From Paracoccaceae bacterium (GTDB taxonomy: Bacteria > Pseudomonadota > Alphaproteobacteria > Rhodobacterales > Rhodobacteraceae), in NCBI GenBank assembly GCA_027030435.1, contig JALVEX010000317.1:1-8775 (forward strand): a DNA stretch of 8,775 nucleotides, written 5' to 3'. Made by a program: the position numbers and the translations under genes. Below the pieces are notes generated by a model. The model saw nothing but the letters and a program-made list of their open reading frames with translations, ran no database searches and was not told where the DNA came from. Of the stretch, positions 1-5,611 are shown one piece after another. How positions within the stretch are numbered: the stretch's first letter is position 1; the number at the start of each line of letters is the position of its first letter.

Positions 1-570
1 AACTACCTCCACTTCCACCTCGGGGGCAGGGAAATCGAACTCGAGCGAGATGAAGCGCTGGCGGGTGGAGGGCTTCAGGGTTTTCAGGATGTTCTGGTAG
101 CCCGGGTTGTAGGAGGCGACGAGCATGAAGCCCGGCGCGGCCTCGAGCTCTTCGCCGGTGCGGTCGATCGGCAGGATGCGGCGATCGTCGGTCAGCGGGT
201 GGAGCACCACCGTCACGTCCTTTCGCGCCTCCACCACCTCGTCGAGGTAGCAAATCGCGCCCTCGCGCACCGCGCGCGTGAGCGGCCCATCCACCCAGAC
301 GGTTTCGCCCCCCTTCAGGAGGTAGCGGCCGATCAGATCGGCGGCCGAGAGATCATCATGGCAGGCGACCGTGTAGAGCCTGCGCCCGAGCCGCGCCGCC
401 ATGTGGGAGACGAAGCGCGTCTTGCCGCAGCCGGTGGGGCCCTTGAGCAGCATCGGCAGGCCGTTGGCGTGGGCGGCGGCGAAGATCTCGCATTCATCCG
501 CCTGGGGCAGGTAGAAGGGGGCGCCTGCCGCCCCCTCCTTTGCTTTCATCGTGCCATCCATCGGCATCAT
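1..570 (-). CDS. norQ: NorQ, MoxR-type AAA+ ATPase for nitric oxide reductase activation (3' end missing)
   Basis: Cytoplasmic AAA+ ATPase of the NorQ/NirQ/CbbQ family, which acts with NorD to insert the non-heme iron into, or otherwise activate, the NorCB reductase. The 190 visible residues run in frame to the window edge, so the gene continues beyond position 1; the family is usually about 260-270 residues. Visible motifs are Walker A GPTGCGKT (residues 44-51), Walker B AICYLDEV (105-112), a sensor-1 type Asn in VASYNPGYQ (about 155) and a KPSTRQRF segment (166-173) with the arginines expected near the ATP site. The start is the first of two adjacent ATG codons; an AGGGAG-like ribosome site lies just upstream and the norB stop is only 9 nt away, so the gene is co-transcribed with norCB. 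The C-terminal lid domain is not visible. Family and role are established; assignment to NorQ rather than CbbQ rests on the norCB neighbours. Confidence 0.95.
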   Translation of the reverse strand, partial: MMPMDGTMKAKEGAAGAPFYLPQADECEIFAAAHANGLPMLLKGPTGCGKTRFVSHMAARLGRRLYTVACHDDLSAADLIGRYLLKGGETVWVDGPLTRAVREGAICYLDEVVEARKDVTVVLHPLTDDRRILPIDRTGEELEAAPGFMLVASYNPGYQNILKTLKPSTRQRFISLEFDFPAPEVEVEVV

Positions 571-579
571 GCCTTCTCC

Positions 580-1941
580 CTATTCGGCCGGAGTGCCGGC
601 AGGCGCGATGACCTCGCGCCGGGGCATCAGCACCGCGTAGATGTAGAGATAGGCCCCGAGCACCACGGCGATCCCGGCGCCGAAGCGCATGGCGTAGAAG
701 AGCCAGAGGCCTTCCTGCACATCCATGTAATATTCGCCCAGAACACGTTGCATATGCGTCTGGATGGCGCCGGCGAAGGTGAGCACGAAGGTCATGAACA
801 CCACCCCGCCCGACATCAGCCAGAAGCTCGCCATGTTGAGCACCTGGTTGTAGGGATCGCGGCCCTTCAGGATCGGCATGGCATAGGTGAACATCGCAAG
901 GTTGAGGCACACATAGGCGCCGTAGAAGGCGAGGTGACCATGCGCGGCGGTGATCTGCGTGCCGTGGCTGTAGTAATTGACGCCGTGGAGCGTGTGCATG
1001 AAGCCCCACACGCCGGCGCCGAAGAAGGCCAGCGTGGCGCAGCCGAGGCTCCACAGGAGCGCCGCCTTGTTGGGGTGATCGCGCCGCCCCTTCCAGACCA
1101 TGATGAAGGCAAAGCTCATCATGGCGAAGAAGGGGATCACCTCGAGCGAGGAGAAGATCGAGCCTATCCACTGCCAGTAGCCCGGCGTGCCGATCCAGTA
1201 GTAATGGTGGCCGGTGCCGAGGATGCCCGAAAACAGCGAGAGGGCGGCGATGATGTAGAGCCATTTCTCCACCACCTCGCGGTCAACCCCGGTGAGCTTG
1301 AGCATGAGATAGGCGAGGATGGAGGCCATGATCAGCTCCCACACGCCTTCCACCCAGAGGTGCACCACATACCACCAGTATTGCTTGTCGAGGCTGAGGT
1401 TTGCCGGATCGTAGAAAGCGAACAGGAACAGGAGCGCAAGCCCCCAGAGGCCCAGAAGCAGGATGTTGGTGATCGCCGTCTTGCGCCCCTTCAGCACCGT
1501 CATGGTGACGTTGTAGAGGAAGATCAGCGCCGCCACGACGATCCCCGCCTTCACCCATTTGGGCTGTTCGAGGAATTCGCGCCCCTCCTTGCCGAGAAGC
1601 CAGTTTCCGTCAAACAGATTGAAGGTATAGGTCACCACCACGCCGGCGGTGCCGATCAGCAGGATGGCGAGCTGCACATAGGCGAGCGTCGGCGAGTGGA
1701 TCTCGCGCTCCGCTTCCTCCGGGATCAGGAAATAGGCCGCCCCCATGAAGCCGGTGATCAGCCACACGACGAGGCTGTTGGTGTGCAGCATGCGCAAGAT
1801 GTTGAAGGGCAGGGTTTCGGAAAGCGTGTTGGGATAGATATAGACCCACGCCAGCAGAAGCCCCATCGTGACCTGAACCGCAAACAGGATCAAGGCCACC
1901 ACGAAATACGCATGGGCGATTTTCTGTGTCTGATATTTCAT
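580..1941 (-). CDS. norB: NorB, catalytic subunit of cytochrome c-dependent nitric oxide reductase
   Basis: Integral membrane subunit of cNOR (heme-copper oxidase superfamily) that reduces 2 NO to N2O with electrons from NorC. The 453-residue protein is almost wholly hydrophobic, consistent with about 12 helices, and has the usual family length. All metal ligands can be placed by comparison with Pseudomonas aeruginosa NorB: His53 and His336 (low-spin heme b), His334 (heme b3), and His194, His245 and His246 (FeB). The nearby glutamates Glu198, Glu202 and Glu267 are also kept; nearly all of these sit at a constant offset of 13 from the Pseudomonas numbering. Short N- and C-termini and absence of a quinol-oxidase extension argue against qNOR. 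The ATG is preceded by an unusually perfect ribosome site (AAGGAGGTGA), which overlaps the stop codon of norC. Seen intact, with no missing catalytic residue. Confidence 0.98.
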   Translation of the reverse strand: MKYQTQKIAHAYFVVALILFAVQVTMGLLLAWVYIYPNTLSETLPFNILRMLHTNSLVVWLITGFMGAAYFLIPEEAEREIHSPTLAYVQLAILLIGTAGVVVTYTFNLFDGNWLLGKEGREFLEQPKWVKAGIVVAALIFLYNVTMTVLKGRKTAITNILLLGLWGLALLFLFAFYDPANLSLDKQYWWYVVHLWVEGVWELIMASILAYLMLKLTGVDREVVEKWLYIIAALSLFSGILGTGHHYYWIGTPGYWQWIGSIFSSLEVIPFFAMMSFAFIMVWKGRRDHPNKAALLWSLGCATLAFFGAGVWGFMHTLHGVNYYSHGTQITAAHGHLAFYGAYVCLNLAMFTYAMPILKGRDPYNQVLNMASFWLMSGGVVFMTFVLTFAGAIQTHMQRVLGEYYMDVQEGLWLFYAMRFGAGIAVVLGAYLYIYAVLMPRREVIAPAGTPAE

Positions 1942-1945
1942 CGGT

Positions 1946-1955
1946 TCACCTCCTT
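1946..1955 (-). promoter_or_regulatory. Near-perfect Shine-Dalgarno of norB overlapping the norC stop codon
   Basis: On the minus strand the sequence reads AAGGAGGTGA, complementary to the 16S rRNA tail, with about 7 nt between GGAGG and the norB ATG. Its first two bases are also the last two bases of the norC TAA stop. A ribosome terminating on norC therefore covers the norB initiation site, which would help keep NorC and NorB in equal amounts. The sequence is seen; the coupling is inference. Confidence 0.85.
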
Positions 1956-2406
1956 AGCCGGCGTCATTGGGCGGCCAGCCCTGGGTATTGATCCTGCTCG
2001 TCCAGAGCAGGAAATCGGCAAGATTGCGGATGTCCTCGTCGGAGAGGTTGAACTGCGGCATCTGCCGCCGCCCCTCGATGCCGGAGGGCTGGGATTCCAT
2101 CCAGGCCTTGAGGGTATCGAAGGCCGCTTCCGGATCATCCTGAACACCCCAGCGCACCATCACATTGCCCAGTTCGGGGGCGAAATAGGCGCCTTCGCCG
2201 AGGATGGTGTGGCAGTTGATGCAGGCGTGTCTCTCCCACACCCGCTTGCCGGCCCTGACACTTTCGGTGAGGCCTGCCGTATCTGTCGATTTGTTGACGA
2301 TGTAATAGTGGCTGTGCACGCTCAGAGCCACGAAGATCAATATGAAGAACAGTGACCCGCCATAGAATATGTTGCGGGCCATGGTTTTGGTCATGACGTC
2401 TCGCAT
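1954..2406 (-). CDS. norC: NorC, membrane-anchored cytochrome c subunit of nitric oxide reductase
   Basis: Electron-entry subunit of cNOR: it accepts electrons from periplasmic cytochrome c or a cupredoxin and passes them to the NorB hemes. The 150-residue protein matches the family length. A single membrane anchor lies at about residues 12-32 (YGGSLFFILIFVALSV), followed by a periplasmic heme c domain with CINCH at 62-66, the family-typical TILGEGAYFAPEL after it, and the likely axial Met116 in RRQMPQFNLSDED. The frame stays open to 2484, but the ATG at 2406 is chosen. It has AAAGGAGAG a few bases upstream, gives the normal N-terminus MRDVMTKTMARN, and places the upstream NNR-type box at exactly the same distance as for nirS. 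It is first in the norCBQ operon, with 12 nt between its stop codon and the norB start. Confidence 0.97.
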   Translation of the reverse strand: MRDVMTKTMARNIFYGGSLFFILIFVALSVHSHYYIVNKSTDTAGLTESVRAGKRVWERHACINCHTILGEGAYFAPELGNVMVRWGVQDDPEAAFDTLKAWMESQPSGIEGRRQMPQFNLSDEDIRNLADFLLWTSRINTQGWPPNDAG

Positions 2407-2470
2407 CGCGCTCTCCTTTGCGCCGCGTTGTTGGGTGGGGTAATGATTGCCCGATGGCCAGGCACCCGCC

Positions 2471-2484
2471 TTAACGAAAGTCAA
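2471..2484 (-). promoter_or_regulatory. NNR/DNR-type (FNR family) binding site for norC
   Basis: On the plus strand this reads TTAACGAAAGTCAA: half-sites TTAAC and GTCAA around a 4-bp spacer, the pattern of NO-responsive FNR/CRP-family regulators (NNR in Paracoccus, DNR in Pseudomonas, NnrR in Rhodobacter) and not the TTGAT-N4-ATCAA of classical FNR. Exactly 64 nt separate it from the norC ATG. If it acts as a class II activator site centred at -41.5, transcription would begin near 2436, giving a 30-nt leader. No convincing sigma-70 -10 hexamer is visible at the implied spacing, as often at activator-dependent promoters. Which regulator binds is inferred, since none is encoded in the window. 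Confidence 0.82.
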
Positions 2485-2497
2485 TTGCCCGGCAATT
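2483..2497. repeat. Perfect inverted repeat AATTGCC-C-GGCAATT next to the norC box
   Basis: Seven-base arms with a single central base, overlapping the last two bases of the norC-proximal NNR-type box. It lies on the side of the box away from norC, so it could be an operator for a second regulator or an upstream element of the norC promoter. It does not match a regulator site that I can name. Symmetry is seen; function is not known. Confidence 0.5.
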
Positions 2498-2507
2498 CTG
2501 AGAAGGA

Positions 2508-2526
2508 AGATTGCGCGCAGATTGCG
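2508..2526. repeat. Tandem direct repeat AGATTGCG, 11-bp period
   Basis: AGATTGCG occurs at 2508-2515 and again at 2519-2526, one helical turn apart, in the middle of the norC-nirS intergenic region. Such phasing puts both copies on the same face of the DNA, as expected for head-to-tail binding of a response regulator. It could also be chance in a GC-rich spacer. No regulator is assigned. Confidence 0.35.
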
Positions 2527-2553
2527 GGCCGGCGCGGCATGCCGGCGCTTCCC

Positions 2554-2567
2554 TTAACAAAAGTCAA
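2554..2567 (+). promoter_or_regulatory. NNR/DNR-type (FNR family) binding site for nirS
   Basis: Reads TTAACAAAAGTCAA, identical to the norC box except for one spacer base, and close to the NNR box I recall for Paracoccus nir and nor promoters. Exactly 64 nt separate it from the nirS ATG, the same as for the other box and norC. A class II position (-41.5) would put the transcription start near 2602, with a 30-nt leader. No clear -10 hexamer is visible. A regulator of the NNR/NnrR/DNR group, which senses NO, is the likely activator; this is inference from site sequence and gene content. Confidence 0.85.
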
Positions 2568-2631
2568 GGTATTCCACCCGGTGCGCGGGCAGGCTGAAGC
2601 CAGCCTCACCAGCGCAATGGAGATTCTCCCC

Positions 2632-4374
2632 ATGGAAGACAGAAAAGCCAGACAAACGCCCCGCCTTCTGGCCGGCACGTCGATGGCCCTGGCCGCCACG
2701 ATGGCCCTGGGCCTCGCCGGTGCGGCCTCGGCGCAATCCAAATCGGGCTACGATCCCGCCGCCAACACGCTTGAAAAGCTCGGTGTCGAGGTGCCGGGCA
2801 TGAAGCCTACCGATCCGATCATGACGGCAGATGAATTCGCCAGGGCCAAGGAGATATTCTTCGAGCGTTGCGCCGGCTGCCACGGCGTTCTGCGCCACGG
2901 CGCGACAGGCCCCGCGCTCACCACCGACGTGACCCATGAGCTCGGCTTCGAGGGCGCACATGATTTCATCACCTACGGCTCCCCGGCCGGCATGCCCAAC
3001 TGGGGCACGTCGGGCGAGCTTACCCCTGACGAAGTCAATCTCATGGCGCGCTACGTGATGGTCGAGCCGCCCCAGCCGCCGGAATTCGGCATGCCGAAGA
3101 TCCGCAAGAGCTGGCATCTTTTCGTCAAGCCGGCCGATCGCCCCACGAAGAAGATGAACGATATCGATATCGACAACCTGTTCTCGGTAACGCTGCGCGA
3201 TACGGGCCAGGTTGCCCTCATCGATGGCAACACCTACGAGATCCGGGCGGTGATCGATACCGGCTATGCGGTGCACATCAGTCGCATCTCGGCCTCCGGG
3301 CGCTATCTTTTCGTGATCGGGCGCGATGCCAAGGTCAACATGATCGATCTGTGGATGGATCCGCCGCAGACCGTTGCCGAAGTCAAGATCGGCTCCGAGG
3401 CACGCTCGGTGGAAACCTCAAAGTTCCCCGGCTTCGAGGACAAATACGCCATCGCCGGGGCCTACTGGCCGCCGCAATACGTGATCATGGATGGCGATAC
3501 GCTCGAGCCGCTCAAGGTCGAAAGCACCCGCGGCATGACGGAAGACGAGCAGGTCTATCACCCCGAGCCCCGGGTCGCCTCGATCGTCGCCTCGCATTTC
3601 AAGCCGGAATTCGTGGTGAACGTGAAGGAAACCGGCAAGGTGCTGATGATCGACTATTCCGATATCACCAACCTCAAGGTCACCGAAATTCCGGCCGAAC
3701 GTTTCCTGCATGATGGCGGGTTCGATCGCACCGGGCGCTATTTCCTCGTGGCCGCCAACGCGCGCGACAAGGTGGCGATCGTCGATACCAAGGAAGACAA
3801 GCTGGTCAAGGTTGTCGAAACGGGGGGCGTGAAGCCGCACCCGGGGCGGGGGGCCAACATCGTCCATCCCACCTACGGCCCGGTCTGGGTGACATCGCAT
3901 CTGGGCGATGAAACCATCAGCCTGATCGGCACCGATCCCGAAGGCCACCCGGATCAGGCCTGGAAGGTCGTGCAGACCTTCGACGGCCTCGGCGGCGGCG
4001 CGCTGTTCGTGAAATCGCATCCGAAATCCGAACACCTCTATGTGGATGCGCCGCTCAACCCGGATCCGGAGCTTTCCGGTTCGGTCGCGGTGTTCAACAT
4101 CGCCGATCTGGCGCAGGACGAACCTTCCTTCACAACGCTGCCGATCGCCGAATGGTCCGGCATCGAGGAAGGCCAGCCGCGCGTGGTGCAGGGCGAGTTC
4201 AACAAGGACGGGAGCGAGATCTGGTTCTCGGTCTGGAACGCCAAGGACAAGCCCTCCGCCATCGTCGTGGTGGACGACAAGACGCTGAAGCTCAAGCACG
4301 TGATCAAGGATCCGCGCCTGGTCACGCCCACCGGCAAGTTCAACGTCTACAACACCCGGTCCGACGTCTACTGA
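2632..4374 (+). CDS. nirS: NirS, cytochrome cd1 nitrite reductase precursor
   Basis: Periplasmic homodimeric enzyme reducing nitrite to NO. The 580-residue precursor has a Sec signal peptide (cleavage likely after Ala34, in AASA|QSKSG). A cytochrome c domain follows, with CAGCH at 80-84 and Met121 as probable sixth ligand in GSPAGMPNWGTSGEL (His-to-Met spacing 37, as in Pseudomonas). The eight-bladed d1 propeller has the proximal heme d1 ligand His215 (TGYAVHISRIS) and the catalytic pair His360 (FLHDGGFD) and His403 (KPHPGRGAN). The end FNVYNTRSDVY is the normal C-terminus, so the gene is complete. The frame is open upstream to 2428, but the ATG at 2632 gives the signal peptide and has GGAG 9 nt upstream. 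Tyr40 aligns with Tyr25 of the Paracoccus pantotrophus enzyme, but there is no equivalent of its His17. It is first in the nir operon and is followed by a hairpin terminator. Confidence 0.99.
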   Translation: MEDRKARQTPRLLAGTSMALAATMALGLAGAASAQSKSGYDPAANTLEKLGVEVPGMKPTDPIMTADEFARAKEIFFERCAGCHGVLRHGATGPALTTDVTHELGFEGAHDFITYGSPAGMPNWGTSGELTPDEVNLMARYVMVEPPQPPEFGMPKIRKSWHLFVKPADRPTKKMNDIDIDNLFSVTLRDTGQVALIDGNTYEIRAVIDTGYAVHISRISASGRYLFVIGRDAKVNMIDLWMDPPQTVAEVKIGSEARSVETSKFPGFEDKYAIAGAYWPPQYVIMDGDTLEPLKVESTRGMTEDEQVYHPEPRVASIVASHFKPEFVVNVKETGKVLMIDYSDITNLKVTEIPAERFLHDGGFDRTGRYFLVAANARDKVAIVDTKEDKLVKVVETGGVKPHPGRGANIVHPTYGPVWVTSHLGDETISLIGTDPEGHPDQAWKVVQTFDGLGGGALFVKSHPKSEHLYVDAPLNPDPELSGSVAVFNIADLAQDEPSFTTLPIAEWSGIEEGQPRVVQGEFNKDGSEIWFSVWNAKDKPSAIVVVDDKTLKLKHVIKDPRLVTPTGKFNVYNTRSDVY

Positions 4375-4376
4375 CG

Positions 4377-4394
4377 CCGGCCACTCACGGCCGG
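4377..4394 (+). promoter_or_regulatory. Small hairpin competing with the nirS terminator
   Basis: CCGGCC at 4377-4382 can pair with GGCCGG at 4389-4394 around the loop ACTCAC. The right arm shares four bases (4391-4394) with the left arm of the stronger terminator stem, so full formation of both is mutually exclusive. This is the arrangement of an anti-terminator, but it is only 6 bp against 10 bp and may simply reflect GC-rich sequence. Confidence 0.35.
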
Positions 4395-4418
4395 GGGCGG
4401 CACGCCCGCCCCCGGTTT
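4391..4418 (+). terminator. Intrinsic terminator or attenuator after nirS
   Basis: A perfect 10-bp stem, CCGGGGGCGG at 4391-4400 with CCGCCCCCGG at 4406-4415, closes a 5-base loop and is followed by TTT. It begins 16 nt after the nirS stop. The U-tract is short, so termination is probably partial. Because nirE and the rest of the d1 genes have no obvious NNR-type box of their own, read-through would supply them. The likely result is abundant nirS mRNA and little biosynthetic mRNA; the hairpin may also protect the nirS 3' end. Confidence 0.75.
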
Positions 4419-4429
4419 CCTGCCGGAGA

Positions 4430-4465
4430 ATGAAACGGATCATGAAAACGGAATCGGCGCGATGA
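4430..4465 (+). CDS. Possible 11-residue leader ORF coupled to nirE
   Basis: ATG at 4430 opens the peptide MKRIMKTESAR, ending in TGA at 4463-4465, which overlaps the nirE ATG as ATGA. A second in-frame ATG lies at 4442. GGAG at 4425-4428 is too close to the first ATG but about 13 nt from the second, so neither spacing is ideal. The nirE start itself has no good ribosome site, so translation of this mini-ORF could deliver ribosomes to it. An ORF this short can arise by chance. Confidence 0.3.
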   Translation: MKRIMKTESAR

Positions 4466-5268
4466 GGAAAACGGGGCAGGTGCATCTTGTGGGCGCGGGG
4501 CCGGGCGATCCCGAATTGCTGACGCTGAAGGCCCTGCGGCTGATCGAGAGCGCGGATGCGATCGTGCATGACCGCCTGGTATCGCGCGAAATCCTCGCGC
4601 TGGCGCCCGAAGGCGCGCGCATGGTGGCGGTGGGCAAGGCGCCCGGCTGCCACAGCGTGCCGCAGCAGCGGATCAATGAAATTCTGTGCGAACTGGCGCT
4701 CGAGGGGCTCGATGTGGTGCGCCTCAAGGGGGGTGATCCCTTCATCTTCGGGCGCGGCTCGGAGGAGGCGGCGCATCTGCGCGAGCATGGAATCGCGGTG
4801 GATGTCTGCCCCGGTATCACCGCAGCCCAGGGGGCGGCGGCCTCCGCCGGCGTGCCCCTCACACATCGCGGGCTGGCAAGCGGCGTGCGCTACGTGACGG
4901 GCCACCGCATGGCGGGCCGTCCGCTCGATCTCGATTGGGAATCGCTCGCCGATCCCGATACCACGCTCGTTGTTTACATGGGGTGCGCGAACATGGCCGA
5001 AATCGCCCTGCGCCTGATCGCGCGCGGCCGCGCGCCGCAAACGCCCGTGCTCGCCGTCGCCGCGGCGACAACCCCGCGCGAAGCCCGCATCATTTCCGAT
5101 CTCGCCCATGTGGCCGCTGCCGTGCAGCGCGCTTCCCCCGATGGGCCGGTGCTGTTCATCATCGGCGAGGTGGCCGGGCTCCATGGCGCTTCGCAGGATG
5201 GCGCGGAGGCGGTGGAAGAGCTGCTCGCGAAAGCCGCGCCCCGTCTCGGGGTGGCGGCCCATGCGTGA
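4462..5268 (+). CDS. nirE: NirE, uroporphyrinogen III C-methyltransferase (heme d1 pathway)
   Basis: Cytoplasmic SAM-dependent methyltransferase (SUMT, CobA/CysG-C family) that methylates uroporphyrinogen III at C2 and C7 to give precorrin-2, the entry step to heme d1. The 268 residues are the normal length of a stand-alone SUMT. Visible motifs are the N-terminal loop VGAGPGDPELLTLKA (10-24), the core VVRLKGGDPFIFGRGSEEA (85-103) with its conserved Arg and Glu residues, PGITAAQGAAASAGVPLTHR (117-136), the GHR motif (147-149) and VVYMG (170-174). The CysG dehydrogenase/ferrochelatase domain is absent, so siroheme completion must be done elsewhere. No alternative in-frame start exists upstream, and the ribosome site is weak. 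Called nirE and not cobA because it sits between nirS and the other d1 genes. Confidence 0.95.
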   Translation: MRKTGQVHLVGAGPGDPELLTLKALRLIESADAIVHDRLVSREILALAPEGARMVAVGKAPGCHSVPQQRINEILCELALEGLDVVRLKGGDPFIFGRGSEEAAHLREHGIAVDVCPGITAAQGAAASAGVPLTHRGLASGVRYVTGHRMAGRPLDLDWESLADPDTTLVVYMGCANMAEIALRLIARGRAPQTPVLAVAAATTPREARIISDLAHVAAAVQRASPDGPVLFIIGEVAGLHGASQDGAEAVEELLAKAAPRLGVAAHA

Positions 5269-5611
5269 GATGCGGGGCATCCCGGCGCTTCTGGGCGCGG
5301 CGCTGCTGGCCCTGCCGGCAATGGCCGGAAGCGGCGGGGAAATCACGGGGGGAATCGCGCCCGGGCGCGCGGTCGAGCTCGAGCGCCTCGTGCGTCAGGA
5401 TTGCGGCTCCTGCCACGGAATGACGCTTAAGGGCGGCCTCGGCCCCGATATCCGCGCCAGCGCCCTTGCTGGGCAGGATCGCGAGGGGCTCGCGGGGATC
5501 ATCCTCGATGGCGTGCCGGGCACGCCCATGCCCCCCTGGCGCCCGCTCCTGAGCGAAGAGGACGCGCGCTGGATCGCGCAATATCTGCTTGATGGAGGAA
5601 AGCGGCAATGA
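5261..5611 (+). CDS. nirC: NirC, small periplasmic c-type cytochrome (cytochrome c55X family)
   Basis: Small single-heme cytochrome c that can donate electrons to NirS and is also proposed to serve the oxidative late steps of heme d1 maturation. The 116-residue precursor has a signal peptide (hydrophobic GIPALLGAALLALPAMAG, cleavage probably near Gly23), CGSCH at 48-52 followed by GMTLKGGLGPDI, and the probable axial Met90 in GTPMPPWRPLLSEEDARWIA, a C-terminal pattern typical of NirC. The ATG at 5261 overlaps the end of nirE by 8 nt; an alternative ATG at 5270 would shorten the peptide by three residues and still leave a signal sequence. No strong ribosome site is present, so coupling to nirE is likely. 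Its stop overlaps the nirF start as ATGA. Confidence 0.93.
   Translation: MREMRGIPALLGAALLALPAMAGSGGEITGGIAPGRAVELERLVRQDCGSCHGMTLKGGLGPDIRASALAGQDREGLAGIILDGVPGTPMPPWRPLLSEEDARWIAQYLLDGGKRQ

Noticed and set aside
199..2355. 718-codon open frame on the plus strand opposite norQ, norB and norC
   Set aside because: Its translation is rich in His, Glu, Arg and Gly with no recognisable domain, and it runs antisense to three clearly conserved genes. It is a codon-bias shadow in GC-rich DNA.
2407..2484. Longer NorC starting at 2484
   Set aside because: It would begin inside the NNR-type box and add residues with no family match. The ATG at 2406 has a good ribosome site and the normal NorC N-terminus.
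2428..2631. N-terminal extension of NirS, or an upstream start at 2428 or 2617
   Set aside because: The extension would translate straight through both NNR-type boxes and bury the signal peptide. The ATG at 2632 has a well-spaced GGAG and gives a normal Sec signal.
3418..5346. 642-codon open frame on the minus strand opposite nirS and nirE
   Set aside because: It spans two unrelated conserved genes and their terminator, is low-complexity in composition and has no ribosome site or family signature. Shadow ORF.
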